DNA of 64,000 nt. It comes from Selenomonas ruminantium AC2024 (GTDB taxonomy: Bacteria > Bacillota > Negativicutes > Selenomonadales > Selenomonadaceae). The translations under genes were made by a program, and so were the position numbers. Positions 25,708-34,243 of this stretch are shown in pieces. The DNA lies in NCBI RefSeq assembly GCF_000687995.1, contig NZ_JIAC01000001.1, positions 2,604,001-2,668,000 of the forward strand, read 5' to 3'. The notes under the pieces are model-generated. The model was not told the DNA's origin and did not search any database. It was given only the letters and a program-made list of their open reading frames with translations. Positions within the stretch are counted from its first letter, which is position 1; each line of letters starts with the position of its first letter.

Positions 25708-26952
25708 TTATTCTGCGTACTTCTTCAGCAGCAGGCAGGCATTGTGGCCGCCGAAACCGAAGGAGTTGGACATAGCGGCACGAACCGTCTTAGCTTTGGC
25801 CTTGTTGGGCACATAGTCGAGGTCGAGGCCTTCGTCCGGAGTTTCGTAGTTGATGGTCGGCGGAAGCATATCGTTTTCGATAGCCATAGCCGTAGCGATT
25901 GCTTCAACACCACCGGCAGCACCGAGCATATGGCCCGTCATGGACTTAATGGAGGAAACGGAAACATTCTTTGCTGCTTCGCCCCATACAGCCTTGATGG
26001 CTTCGGTTTCGCCCTGGTCGTTGAGGTGCGTGGAAGTACCATGTGCATTTACATAGTCAACTTCTTCAGCCTTCATGCCGGCATCATCAAGAGCCAGCTG
26101 CATGCACTTAGCCTGGAATTCACCATGGGGTGCCGGGCTCGTCATGTGGTAAGCATCGGAGTTTGCACCATAGCCGACTACTTCAGCGTAGATATGTGCA
26201 CCGCGAGCTTTTGCATGGTCGAGGCTTTCGAGGATTACGAGGCCTGCGCCTTCGCCCATAACGAAACCGCTGCGGTTCTTGTCGAACGGACGGGAAGCAT
26301 GCTGCGGGTCATCGTTGTGATCCATGCAGAGTGCCTTCATAGCAGCAAAACCTGCTACAGCAGCTTCGGAAACAGCAGCTTCCGTACCACCAGCTACCAT
26401 TACATCGGCATCACCGCGCTGAATTACACGGAAAGCATCACCGATGCAGTTGGAACCCGTAGCGCAAGCCGTAACCGTGCAGCTGGACGGACCATGGAGC
26501 TTGTAGGTGATAGCCACCTGACCAGCAGCCATGTTCGCAATCATCATCGGCACGAAGAACGGGCTGATGCGGGAAGGTCCTTTGGCAAAGAACTTCTCAT
26601 ACTGGCTATGCATGGTTTCGATACCACCGATACCCGTACCGATGAAGGTACCAACGCGGTCCAGATTTTCCTTTTCAAGATCCAGGCCGGCATCTTTGAT
26701 GGCGAGATCTGCAGCTGCTACAGCAAACTGCGTGTAACGGTCCATACGCTTGGATTCTTTCTTGTCAATGTACTGGGTCGGGTCAAAGTCCTTAACTTCA
26801 CCAGCAATCTGCGCCGTGAATTCAGAAGCGTCGAAACGGCTGATCTTATCAATACCGTTGCGGCCTTCCATCAGGCCTTTCCAGAATTCATCCTTGCCCG
26901 TACCGATCGGGGTAATGGCACCTACACCAGTGATAACTACGCGATTACTCAA
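25708..26952 (-). CDS. fabF: Beta-ketoacyl-ACP synthase II
   Basis: Condenses malonyl-ACP with growing acyl-ACP in fatty acid elongation. The 414-aa thiolase-fold protein shows the active Cys in VTACATGSNCIGDA, the two His in NAHGTSTHLND and SMTGHMLGAAGG, and the C-terminal NSFGFGGHNACLL. Start is a TTG at 26952 with AGGAGTTATTC upstream. It lies 33 bp after a FabK-like reductase gene and 14 bp before rnc. Confidence 0.97.
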   Translation of the reverse strand: MSNRVVITGVGAITPIGTGKDEFWKGLMEGRNGIDKISRFDASEFTAQIAGEVKDFDPTQYIDKKESKRMDRYTQFAVAAADLAIKDAGLDLEKENLDRVGTFIGTGIGGIETMHSQYEKFFAKGPSRISPFFVPMMIANMAAGQVAITYKLHGPSSCTVTACATGSNCIGDAFRVIQRGDADVMVAGGTEAAVSEAAVAGFAAMKALCMDHNDDPQHASRPFDKNRSGFVMGEGAGLVILESLDHAKARGAHIYAEVVGYGANSDAYHMTSPAPHGEFQAKCMQLALDDAGMKAEEVDYVNAHGTSTHLNDQGETEAIKAVWGEAAKNVSVSSIKSMTGHMLGAAGGVEAIATAMAIENDMLPPTINYETPDEGLDLDYVPNKAKAKTVRAAMSNSFGFGGHNACLLLKKYAE

Positions 26953-26985
26953 AACGAATAACTCCTCTCATTATATATAGCGATG

Positions 26986-27930
26986 TCAGTTGGCAGCTTC
27001 GGCTTCTGCTACAAGCTGCTCGAAAATTTCATGCACGGTCATAATCTTGTCGATACGCGGCATATATTCGCCCGTAAAGACCAGACCTGTTTCCACATCG
27101 CCCTGCTGTGCCCGGGTCAGGGCACGAATGATGCAGAAATTGTGCTTGCACGCCTTCAGGCAGGCATCACACTGCGTCGGAGGTACAGGACCTTCCATAA
27201 CTCTGGCCGAGAACGGCGTGCGTACAGCACGGCCTGGCAGGCCGACAGGGCTATGGATAACCACAATATCCTCCGGTTTGGATTTCAGATAATATTCTTT
27301 GAGGGCCGGTGCCGCATTGCTTTCCTCGCAGGCTGCGAACCGGGAACCCATCTGAACGCCAGCTGCGCCCAGCTTTATAAAATCAACGATGTCCTGGCCA
27401 TGAAGTGCACCACCAGCTGCAATCACAGGAATCTTTACAGCGGAGCTGACATCAGCGATGAGGTCACGCACCGAAGTATCGGTTCCCAGATGGCCGCCAG
27501 CTTCCTTGCCTTCCAGCACGATAGCGGCTGCGCCAAGACGCTCTGAAATTTTAGCTAATTTAACGGAAGAAACGATAGGAACGATCGGCGTTCCGGATTC
27601 CTTCCCCAGTGCAAACATATCACGGGAAAAACCAGCTCCGGCTACCACAAGGTCGATGCCTTCATCAATAGCCACCTTCACCACTTCGGCAAAGTCGTTA
27701 GCTGCTACCATGATATTGATACCGATGATACCAGACGTAAGCGAACGTGCGAGCCGGATTTCATAACGCAGTTCGTCATGGCTCATGCCCGATGCCGCAA
27801 TGAGGCCGATACCGCCCTCATTGGCAACTGCTGCCGCCAGACGGGCTGTGGACAAGCGAATCGCCATACCGCCCTGTTGGATAGGAATGCGGGCGACTTT
27901 ATTGCCTATTTTCAGCTCTGGAAGTTTCAA
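26986..27930 (-). CDS. NAD(P)H-dependent flavin oxidoreductase, FabK/nitronate monooxygenase family
   Basis: An FMN TIM-barrel of 314 aa starting KLPELKIGNKVARIPIQQGGMAI, with the family segments GVNIMV-like IGINIMVA, VVAGAGFSRD, GKEAGGHLGTD, VIAAGGALHGQDIV and GVQMGSRFAACEES. It is related to the FabK at 29996 but differs strongly, and carries an extra Cys cluster near the C-terminus (CDACLKACKHNFC, about residues 262-274) that could bind a metal or Fe-S centre. Position between acpP and fabF suggests a lipid role, either second enoyl reductase or repair of nitro/enoyl compounds. Start is TTG at 27930 after GGAGGAG. Confidence 0.85.
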   Translation of the reverse strand: MKLPELKIGNKVARIPIQQGGMAIRLSTARLAAAVANEGGIGLIAASGMSHDELRYEIRLARSLTSGIIGINIMVAANDFAEVVKVAIDEGIDLVVAGAGFSRDMFALGKESGTPIVPIVSSVKLAKISERLGAAAIVLEGKEAGGHLGTDTSVRDLIADVSSAVKIPVIAAGGALHGQDIVDFIKLGAAGVQMGSRFAACEESNAAPALKEYYLKSKPEDIVVIHSPVGLPGRAVRTPFSARVMEGPVPPTQCDACLKACKHNFCIIRALTRAQQGDVETGLVFTGEYMPRIDKIMTVHEIFEQLVAEAEAAN

Positions 27931-27959
27931 TGTTACTCCTCCAATCAAGCTTACCTACC

Positions 27960-27998
27960 TTGAAAAATCCCGCGAAAACAAGTTTCACGGGATTTTCA
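27960..27998 (-). terminator. Intra-operon hairpin downstream of acpP
   Basis: AATCCCGTGAAA and TTTTCGCGGGATT pair on the minus strand followed by TTTTTC. Placed between acpP and the flavin oxidoreductase gene, it may attenuate downstream transcription and keep acpP message more abundant. Confidence 0.7.
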
Positions 27999-28018
27999 AA
28001 CAGGTAAGACGCTCAAAC

Positions 28019-28246
28019 TTATTTGTTCTGGTCTATGTAGGTAACTACGTCCTGAACGCTCTTGATCTTCTCAGCAGCTTCGTCCGGAATTTCAATGTTG
28101 AATTCTTCTTCGAAAGCCATGATCAGCTCAACAATATCCAGGGAGTCAGCTCCCAGGTCATCGATGAAAGTGGACTCGAGGGCAACCTCGTCAGCCTCAA
28201 CACCTAACTGCTCAACAACGATATCTCTTACTTTATCAAAAGTCAT
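28019..28246 (-). CDS. acpP: Acyl carrier protein
   Basis: Carrier of acyl chains in fatty acid synthesis. The 75-aa acidic four-helix protein begins [14 protein letters not shown] and has the phosphopantetheine attachment Ser in [20 protein letters not shown] (about residue 36). A strong AGGAGGTGAAAC ribosome site precedes the ATG at 28246. It is flanked by fabG upstream and a hairpin downstream. Confidence 0.97.
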   Translation of the reverse strand: MTFDKVRDIVVEQLGVEADEVALESTFIDDLGADSLDIVELIMAFEEEFNIEIPDEAAEKIKSVQDVVTYIDQNK

Positions 28247-28286
28247 GAAGTTTCACCTCCTTAAATTGATGTCCTATATAGTTATA

Positions 28287-29030
28287 TCACATTACCATGC
28301 CACCGTCTACATTGATGACCTGGCCGGTGATATAGGATGCATTATCCGATACCAGGAACGCTACAGCGTTTGCCACATCTTCCGGCGTACCCATGCGGTT
28401 CAAGGGAATCCCCGTCAGCGTCATTTCCTTTGCCTTGTCCGTCATGGCTGCCGTCATATCCGTGTCAATAAAGCCCGGTGCTACCATGTTCACCGTAATG
28501 CCGCGAGCCGCCAATTCCTTAGCTGCGGATTTGGAGAACCCAATTACGCCAGCCTTGGCAGCTGCGTAGTTGGTCTGACCTGCGTTACCCATGAGGCCAA
28601 CGACAGAAGCCATATTGATGATACGGCCGCTGCGCTTCTTCATCATGAGCTTGGAAACAAGCTTCGTGCAGTAGAACACGCCCTTGAGGTTCGTATTGAT
28701 TACTGCGTCGAAATCCTCATCCTTCATGCGCATCATGAGACCATCACGCGTGATACCGGCATTGTTTACCAGAATATCAATCTGGCCGAAAGCTTCTACC
28801 GTGGCATTTACCATGGCTTCAACAGCGGTGCTGTCTGCCACGTCAGCCTGCACGAGAATGGCCTCGCCGCCATTCTTCTCAATTTCCGCCTTGACTTCTT
28901 CAGCCTTGGCCGTGTTGCCTGCATAGTTGATGGCAACCTTGGCGCCTTCAGCGGCCAGCTTCAAGGCAATGGCCCGGCCAATGCCTCGGGAAGCACCCGT
29001 AACGAGGGCAACTTTTCCGTCTAAAAGCAT
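28287..29030 (-). CDS. fabG: 3-oxoacyl-ACP reductase
   Basis: NADPH-dependent short-chain dehydrogenase that reduces 3-ketoacyl-ACP. The 247-aa protein has the cofactor motif [17 protein letters not shown] in [10 protein letters not shown], and the catalytic Ser-Tyr-Lys in [23 protein letters not shown], ending with [13 protein letters not shown] start at the ATG at 29030 with GGAGGTTCGC before it; a longer frame to 29057 runs into fabD. One base separates its start from the fabD stop. Confidence 0.97.
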   Translation of the reverse strand: MLLDGKVALVTGASRGIGRAIALKLAAEGAKVAINYAGNTAKAEEVKAEIEKNGGEAILVQADVADSTAVEAMVNATVEAFGQIDILVNNAGITRDGLMMRMKDEDFDAVINTNLKGVFYCTKLVSKLMMKKRSGRIINMASVVGLMGNAGQTNYAAAKAGVIGFSKSAAKELAARGITVNMVAPGFIDTDMTAAMTDKAKEMTLTGIPLNRMGTPEDVANAVAFLVSDNASYITGQVINVDGGMVM

Positions 29031-29031
29031 A

Positions 29032-29976
29032 TTAGCGAACCTCCTTGAAATAGTCAAGAGTTTTTTGCAGGGATTCGATATTTTCCACGTTCATGCTGGT
29101 AAGGCTCTTGTCGATACGACGGTTGAAGCCGCAGAGCGTCTTGCCTGGGCCAGCTTCTACGAAGGTATCAGCGCCGAATTCCTGCATGGTCTTCACGCAG
29201 TCAATCCACTTAACCGGATGGTCTGCCTGAGCCACGAGGTTAGCCTTGATATCAGCAGCGCTTTCTTCAAGCTTGCCCGTGTAGTTGGAAACTACGGGAA
29301 TCTTCGCATCGCGGATGTCAACCTTGTCAAGTTCAGCAGCCAGCTTCACAGCTGCAGGTTTCATCAGAGTGGAATGGAACGGAGCGGATACCGGCAGGAT
29401 AACTGCCTTCTTGGCACCAGCTTCTTTAAGCATTTCCACAGCAGCTTCAACGCCTGCAGTAGTACCGGCGATAACCGTCTGGCCGGGGCAGTTGAAGTTA
29501 ACAGCCTGCACTTCGCCAGCTTTTTCCGTAGCCTTGGCGCAAGCATCCACGATTACTTCATCGGAAAGGCCGATGATGGCTGCCATGCCGCCCTGACCAA
29601 CAGGTACAGCTTCCTGCATAAACTGACCGCGCTTATGCACGAGCAACACTGCATCCTGGAAGTTCATGACATCAGCAGCAACGAGAGCGGAATATTCGCC
29701 CAGGCTGTGACCGCCAACAACATCCGGCTGAACGCCATGTTCCTTCAAAATTTCATTGGCAATTACGCTCATGGTGAGGATTGCCGGCTGCGTGTTCGCC
29801 GTCAGCTTCAAATCCTCTGCCGGACCTTCAAAGCACATGTCCTTAATGGAATAGCCCAGTGCTTCATCCGCTTCCTTAAAGAGCTTCTTCGCTACTTCAT
29901 ACTGCTCACAGAAGTCCTTGCCCATGCCTACGGCCTGAGCACCCTGACCTGGGAATACAAATGCTAATTTATTCAA
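29032..29976 (-). CDS. fabD: Malonyl-CoA:ACP transacylase
   Basis: Loads malonyl groups onto ACP. The 314-aa protein starts [18 protein letters not shown] and carries the nucleophile in [13 protein letters not shown] (about residue 91), an Arg in [13 protein letters not shown] and the catalytic His in [10 protein letters not shown]. The start is the TTG at 29976 with GGGGG about 8 nt upstream. It lies between fabK and fabG with minimal gaps. Confidence 0.97.
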   Translation of the reverse strand: MNKLAFVFPGQGAQAVGMGKDFCEQYEVAKKLFKEADEALGYSIKDMCFEGPAEDLKLTANTQPAILTMSVIANEILKEHGVQPDVVGGHSLGEYSALVAADVMNFQDAVLLVHKRGQFMQEAVPVGQGGMAAIIGLSDEVIVDACAKATEKAGEVQAVNFNCPGQTVIAGTTAGVEAAVEMLKEAGAKKAVILPVSAPFHSTLMKPAAVKLAAELDKVDIRDAKIPVVSNYTGKLEESAADIKANLVAQADHPVKWIDCVKTMQEFGADTFVEAGPGKTLCGFNRRIDKSLTSMNVENIESLQKTLDYFKEVR

Positions 29977-29995
29977 GAATATAACCCCCAATTAA

Positions 29996-30943
29996 TTACT
30001 TGCAATTCCCCTGAATAGAATCTATAACATTTGGCAAACCGCCAACAATGTCTTCAATAATCTGTTTTACGGGCTTAATATCGCTGAGCATACCGGAAAT
30101 CTCGCCAATCATGACGGAACCATTTTCCACATCACCTTTGTGCGTAGCGAGGTGCAGCGTGCCTGCGCCCAACTTTTCCAGTTCTTCAGCAGATGCACCG
30201 GCTGCCTCCATCTCCTCGTACTTGCGGGAGAGTTTGTTGGCGATAATACGTGCCGGATGGCCCAGGCTCTTACCCGTAACAACCGTGGAACGGTCTTTGG
30301 CCTTGAGTACCAGCTTCTTGTAGTTCTCATGCGCAATGCACTCCTCACTGAGTACAAAGCGGGAACCCATCTGTACAGCCTGTGCGCCGAGTGCAAAAGC
30401 TGCTGCCATACCACGGGAATCACCGATACCGCCAGCACCGATTACCGGTACATCAACAGCATCCACAACCTGCGGCAGCAGGGCCATGGTCGTAATTTCA
30501 CCGATATGACCGCCAGATTCCGTACCTTCGGCGATAACGGCATCAGCACCAGCACGAACCAGACGCTTAGCCAGAGCAACGGAAGCTACTACCGGAATAA
30601 CCTTGGTACCGATTTCCTTAAGTGCCGGCATGTATTCGCCAGGGTTACCAGCACCAGTCGTGATGACCGGAACTCTTTCATCGATAACAACCTGCATTAC
30701 TTCCTTAACAAAGGGGCTCATCAGCATGATGTTCACGCCGAAGGGCTTATCCGTCCAACCCTTGCACTTCTGAATCTCTGCCCGCAGAACATCTGGTGGC
30801 ATATGGCCGGCACCAATAATGCCGAGACCGCCGGCATTGGATACTGCCGAAGCCAGTTCAGCCGTACCAATCCAAGCCATGCCGCCTTGGAAAATCGGGT
30901 ACTTTATGTTCAGTAACTTACAGATTGCATTGTTTTCAAACAT
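29996..30943 (-). CDS. fabK: Enoyl-ACP reductase II
   Basis: FMN-dependent, NAD(P)H-using reductase for the last step of the elongation cycle, insensitive to triclosan in known members. The 315-aa protein begins with ICKLLNIKYPIFQGGMAWIG, then FGVNIMLMSP, VITTGAGNPGEYM, EGTESGGHIGEITTMALL and GAQAVQMGSRFVLSEEC, all FabK landmarks. Operon position between plsX and fabD is standard. No FabI is visible in the window, so this is presumably the main enoyl reductase. Confidence 0.95.
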   Translation of the reverse strand: MFENNAICKLLNIKYPIFQGGMAWIGTAELASAVSNAGGLGIIGAGHMPPDVLRAEIQKCKGWTDKPFGVNIMLMSPFVKEVMQVVIDERVPVITTGAGNPGEYMPALKEIGTKVIPVVASVALAKRLVRAGADAVIAEGTESGGHIGEITTMALLPQVVDAVDVPVIGAGGIGDSRGMAAAFALGAQAVQMGSRFVLSEECIAHENYKKLVLKAKDRSTVVTGKSLGHPARIIANKLSRKYEEMEAAGASAEELEKLGAGTLHLATHKGDVENGSVMIGEISGMLSDIKPVKQIIEDIVGGLPNVIDSIQGNCK

Positions 30944-30996
30944 TAAATACGTCCTCCTTAGCCTCTCTCAACGCTGGATTCCTCGTCCGGCCACGA

Positions 30997-32016
30997 TTAA
31001 GACTCTTTCGTTAACATTTCTTCTTGTTCCAGGGTTTCCTTGATATGCTCCAGCACCTTGCCGTTCACATAATCATTGGCTACGCCAATAGCACTGCAAA
31101 TGGACTTGGCATTGGACGAACCATGGCTGATGATGCAAACGCCGTTAACACCTAAAAGAGGTGCCCCGCCGTATTCGGAAGCATCCAGACGCTTGCCCAG
31201 CTTCTTGAGCGTCGGCATCAGGAGCAGCGCTCCAAGCTTTGCCAGAATGCCGCCATCTTTGATGGCTTCCTTAATCAGCTTCATGATGGTCTTTGCTAAG
31301 CCCTCTGCAAATTTTAACACAACATTGCCCACAAATCCATCACAAATTACAACATCGAAGTTGCCCTTGGGAATATCACGGCCTTCTGCATTGCCGCAGA
31401 AGTTTATACTGTGCAGTTCCTTCAGCAGAGGATAAGTCTCACGGGCCTGTTCGTTGCCCTTCGTCTCCTCCTCGCCGATATTTAAGAGCCCCACCCGGGG
31501 ATTTTTGATTCCGAACACATACTCGGCATAAATAGAACCCATCATACCGCTCTGTACCAAATGAATGGGCTTGGAGTCCACATTGGCACCGGAGTCGAGC
31601 ATCAGCGTTACGCCCTTGGTCGTCGGAATCGGCGTTGCAATGGTCGGACGGCCAATGCCCTTGATGCGTTTCAAGATGAGCTGGGCTGCTGTAACGGCTG
31701 CCCCTGTACTGCCTGCGGAAAGCACTGCATCACACTGCCCATCCTTGACGAGCCTCGTCGCCACAACCACGGAAGAATCTTTCTTCGTCCGCACTGCATC
31801 AGCAGGATGTTCATCCATCTCAATAACCTGACTGGTATGGTGAATCGTAATACCAAGCTTTTCCCAGCCCGTTTCCCGCTTCAATACCTCGCGGATTTTT
31901 TCCTCATCACCAACCAGTACGATTTCACAACCGTATTTTTTCGCTGCCCGTACGGCACCGAAAACGATTTGTTCCGGGGCAAAGTCCCCGCCCATTGCAT
32001 CAACTGCAATTTTCAC
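30997..32016 (-). CDS. plsX: Phosphate acyltransferase PlsX
   Basis: Converts acyl-ACP to acyl-phosphate for PlsY-dependent phospholipid synthesis. The 339-aa protein opens KIAVDAMGGDFAPEQIV and contains SAGSTGAAVTAAQLIL, LLNIGEEETKGNEQ, VVICDGFVGNVVLK and GGAPLLGVNGVCIISHG. It follows fapR by 15 bp and precedes fabK by 53 bp. Confidence 0.97.
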   Translation of the reverse strand: MKIAVDAMGGDFAPEQIVFGAVRAAKKYGCEIVLVGDEEKIREVLKRETGWEKLGITIHHTSQVIEMDEHPADAVRTKKDSSVVVATRLVKDGQCDAVLSAGSTGAAVTAAQLILKRIKGIGRPTIATPIPTTKGVTLMLDSGANVDSKPIHLVQSGMMGSIYAEYVFGIKNPRVGLLNIGEEETKGNEQARETYPLLKELHSINFCGNAEGRDIPKGNFDVVICDGFVGNVVLKFAEGLAKTIMKLIKEAIKDGGILAKLGALLLMPTLKKLGKRLDASEYGGAPLLGVNGVCIISHGSSNAKSICSAIGVANDYVNGKVLEHIKETLEQEEMLTKES

Positions 32017-32031
32017 GAATCTATTTCCCCC

Positions 32032-32592
32032 TTACTTTTCTCCCCACGAAACCACGATGAATTTCGCTCGGAAAACTTCTTGGGTCTCATTATGGGTCTT
32101 GACCCATATAAAATATTTATTGCCGCGTACCTTGACGATTTCCGCCTTGGCAATCAGCTTTTCGCCCACATGAACAGGCACCTTGTACTTCACATTGGCC
32201 ACACCAGTAACCGCCATTGGCGCATCGACAATGGCCATGGCCAGCGAATCGGCCTGGGAGAACATGAAGTGTCCCTTGGCAATTTGGGTCTTGCCAAAGA
32301 CCATGTCCTCCGTGATTTTCAACAGGGAAATGCCCGAATGACCAAGCTCCAGGTCGATAAGCTCACCCACCACTTCATTGCTCTGGATGGCCTTTACCTT
32401 GTTCTGCGCATTTTCCGCCATCTTCCTGATACGTCCGCGTAATTCAGGAATGCCCAATTCCAGACGATCGAGGCGGATGGTCTGAACGCTGACGTCCAGC
32501 TGCTTGGCCAGTTCCTCATCGGTGAGGAAGGGCTTGTTCTTGACCTTCTCAATCAGCTGTTCCTGACGGATTTTCTTCTTCACTCTTGCCAT
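32032..32592 (-). CDS. fapR: Fatty-acid and phospholipid biosynthesis repressor FapR
   Basis: Malonyl-CoA-responsive repressor of lipid genes. The 186-aa protein has a DeoR-like helix-turn-helix (FLTDEELAKQLDVSVQTIRLDRLELGIPELRGRI, about residues 18-52) and a C-terminal hot-dog domain that binds malonyl-CoA (SLAMAIVDAPMAVTGVANVKY onward). It is the promoter-proximal gene of the cluster and lies behind a FapR-like box, so it is likely auto-regulated. Confidence 0.95.
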   Translation of the reverse strand: MARVKKKIRQEQLIEKVKNKPFLTDEELAKQLDVSVQTIRLDRLELGIPELRGRIRKMAENAQNKVKAIQSNEVVGELIDLELGHSGISLLKITEDMVFGKTQIAKGHFMFSQADSLAMAIVDAPMAVTGVANVKYKVPVHVGEKLIAKAEIVKVRGNKYFIWVKTHNETQEVFRAKFIVVSWGEK

Positions 32593-32611
32593 TCGTACAC
32601 CTCCTTCCGAA

Positions 32612-32676
32612 ATTAGTACCTGCTATTACAATCTCATAACATTGCCTATTATACGTTGTACATACTAAAAATGCAA
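32612..32676 (-). promoter_or_regulatory. fapR promoter with FapR-like operator
   Basis: On the minus strand TTGCAT (32671-32676), a 17-bp spacer and TATAAT (32648-32653) form a good sigma-70 promoter. Twenty bases past the -10, plus-strand TTAGTACCTGCTATTAC (32612-32628) resembles the published FapR box (TTAGTACC core with a partial inverted half). The identical TTAGTACCTGCTAT core recurs at 52533. Confidence 0.7.
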
Positions 32677-32718
32677 GGGGCAAATGTCATTTATTTCCAG
32701 AAGCCCTTATCCGGCAAA

Positions 32719-32752
32719 AGAAATAAGCAGGACTATGCCGTCCTGCTTATAT
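32719..32752 (-). terminator. Terminator after rpmF
   Basis: ATAAGCAGGAC pairs with GTCCTGCTTAT on the minus strand around a 6-nt loop, followed by TTCTTTT. It separates DUF177-rpmF from fapR. Confidence 0.85.
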
Positions 32753-32760
32753 ATTTTTGC

Positions 32761-32940
32761 TTATTCAGCTGCAGCAACAACCTCTTTGCCGTCATAGTAG
32801 CCGCATTCAGGGCATACATGATGGGGCATCTTCGGTTCGTGGCACTGGGGGCAAGCAACGTAGCCCGGAGCCTCCAGCTTCCAATTAGCACGGCGCTGGT
32901 CGCGGCGAGCCTTGGACATTTTTCTCTTTGGAACTGCCAT
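32761..32940 (-). CDS. rpmF: 50S ribosomal protein L32
   Basis: The 59-aa product starts [19 protein letters not shown] and has two CXXC pairs (CPQCHEPK and [10 protein letters not shown]), the zinc-ribbon form of L32. GGAGGTGTATC precedes the ATG at 32940. It follows the DUF177 gene by 33 bp; this pair upstream of the lipid genes is a standard arrangement. Confidence 0.97.
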   Translation of the reverse strand: MAVPKRKMSKARRDQRRANWKLEAPGYVACPQCHEPKMPHHVCPECGYYDGKEVVAAAE

Positions 32941-32973
32941 TTCGGATACACCTCCTTGAAACTAGCTTTATGC

Positions 32974-33474
32974 TTAGTCTTTCTTCAATAATTGCTGTAA
33001 TGCTGCCATGCGCGGGTCCGGCACAAAGCGGTCACAACCGCAATCGCCTTCATTTAAGTTATGCCCGCACTTCGGGCAAAGCCCCTTGCAATCGGGCTTG
33101 CATATATTACTGAGGGACTGGGCCGCCAGCAGGGTATCCCGTACCATATCCTCAATGTCCAACAAATCCCCGCTAAAGACATTTACCGAATCGTCCTCGC
33201 CTTCATCACGGGTGAAGTCCTCGGAAAATTCATGTACCTGCTCCTCACGGCAATCTGTCAGACAGCGATTGCAAACGAAAGTCTTAACCACTTCTATCTT
33301 GCCGCTGACGCGCCAACGCATGCCTGTATAAACTACAGTCCCTGTGACCTTTATGGGGTCTTCGAACTTGTAATCATCACTTAGGGCATCCAATTCAGCT
33401 GCTGTCACCGCAAAAGAAAAGGGCAGCTCCCTGCCTAAATCAGTTTGTAATTCAGCAATATTAATATTCATCAT
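32974..33474 (-). CDS. DUF177 (YceD-like) protein
   Basis: A 166-aa member of the family almost always encoded next to rpmF and thought to act in 23S rRNA metabolism or ribosome assembly. It has the RWRVSGKIEVVKTFVCNRCL segment and the Cys-rich tail CKPDCKGLCPKCGHNLNEGDCGC, which may bind zinc. Its biochemical role is not settled in the family. Confidence 0.9.
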   Translation of the reverse strand: MMNINIAELQTDLGRELPFSFAVTAAELDALSDDYKFEDPIKVTGTVVYTGMRWRVSGKIEVVKTFVCNRCLTDCREEQVHEFSEDFTRDEGEDDSVNVFSGDLLDIEDMVRDTLLAAQSLSNICKPDCKGLCPKCGHNLNEGDCGCDRFVPDPRMAALQQLLKKD

Positions 33475-33529
33475 TTCAGCATCAACCTCGAACTATTTTA
33501 ACAGTTGCTACCCCGTTTGTCAACGCATT

Positions 33530-33991
33530 TTACTTGACGGCTACCGTATGCTCTGCGTCAATCTGCTTAACCTTTTCTACGCGGCGCACATATTTTTCGG
33601 CCGTCAGCGGGTCCGTATGCATCCAGGTCTTCACCGTTTCCATCGCGATAGCGCCGCCAATAATCTTGCCGCCCAGGCAAAGTACGTTGGAATCGTTATG
33701 CTGACGAGCCAATGCTGCACAGAACGGGTCCTGGCAGACAACGGCAAAGATGCCGCGCAACTTGTTGGCAATCATAGCACTGCCATAGCCTACGCCATCC
33801 ACAAAAATGCCGCGCTCACATTCGCCCTTGGCTACAGCCGTTGCTGCCGGCAGGACAAAATCCGACAGGTCGCAGGATTCTTCATCATAAGTACCAAAAT
33901 CCTTGACCTCATGGCCTTCGCTTTCCAGATACTTCTTGATTTCCTCTTTAAGCCGCGTTCCGGCATGGTCATTGGCCATTGCAATTTTCAT
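33530..33991 (-). CDS. RpiB/LacA/LacB-family sugar-phosphate isomerase, atypical active site
   Basis: A 153-aa Rossmann-type isomerase beginning KIAMANDHAGTRLKEEIKKYL, as in ribose-5-phosphate isomerase B. The loop that is CGTGIG in the classic enzyme, with the catalytic Cys, reads VDGVGYGSAMIANK here, so the Cys is replaced by Asp and the next positions differ. The ring-opening His/Arg region is partly kept (ARQHNDSNVLCLGG). It may act on another pentose or tetrose phosphate. It stands alone, 55 bp from the DUF177 gene. Confidence 0.85.
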   Translation of the reverse strand: MKIAMANDHAGTRLKEEIKKYLESEGHEVKDFGTYDEESCDLSDFVLPAATAVAKGECERGIFVDGVGYGSAMIANKLRGIFAVVCQDPFCAALARQHNDSNVLCLGGKIIGGAIAMETVKTWMHTDPLTAEKYVRRVEKVKQIDAEHTVAVK

Positions 33992-34067
33992 TAGAAAAAC
34001 CTCCCGTTACAATCCATTAACGATAATATGATTGTAGCGAGAGGGAAATTGTTTGTCAATATTTTCA

Positions 34068-34212
34068 GAGGTTAAGTTCGTGGCACGAGACGGCGGGTAG
34101 GGATATGTAATGTACGCAATAAGCCCGGTGACTGATGATGCTTTCCGTCGCGTTAGGCAAGCCTGCATAAGCAGAGGAAAGTATTATCAGCCACCGGGCG
34201 TCTTAGAACAGC
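34068..34212. repeat. Intergenic hairpin element related to the one at 23.5 kb
   Basis: In the 252-bp spacer between the symporter and the RpiB-like gene, GCCCGGTGACTGATGATGCTTTCC (about 34107-34130) pairs with GGAAAGTATTATCAGCCACCGGGC about 40 nt later, differing only by three transitions. The words GATGCTTT and AAAGTATTA also head the inner inverted repeat of the 23.5-kb element, and both begin near TTARTTCGTGG. The stem could act as a terminator, but there is no U-run. The rest of the spacer shows nothing else. Confidence 0.5.
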
Positions 34213-34243
34213 AATGTTAGCCGAATCCTAAAGCTGTGGTAAT

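Noticed and set aside
25681-26961. 426-codon plus-strand frame opposite fabF
   Set aside because: Antisense shadow of a codon-biased gene; no family motif and fabF is unambiguous.
29996-30943. Calling the fabK gene a plain nitronate monooxygenase
   Set aside because: Its operon position between plsX and fabD and the FabK landmarks favour enoyl-ACP reductase II.
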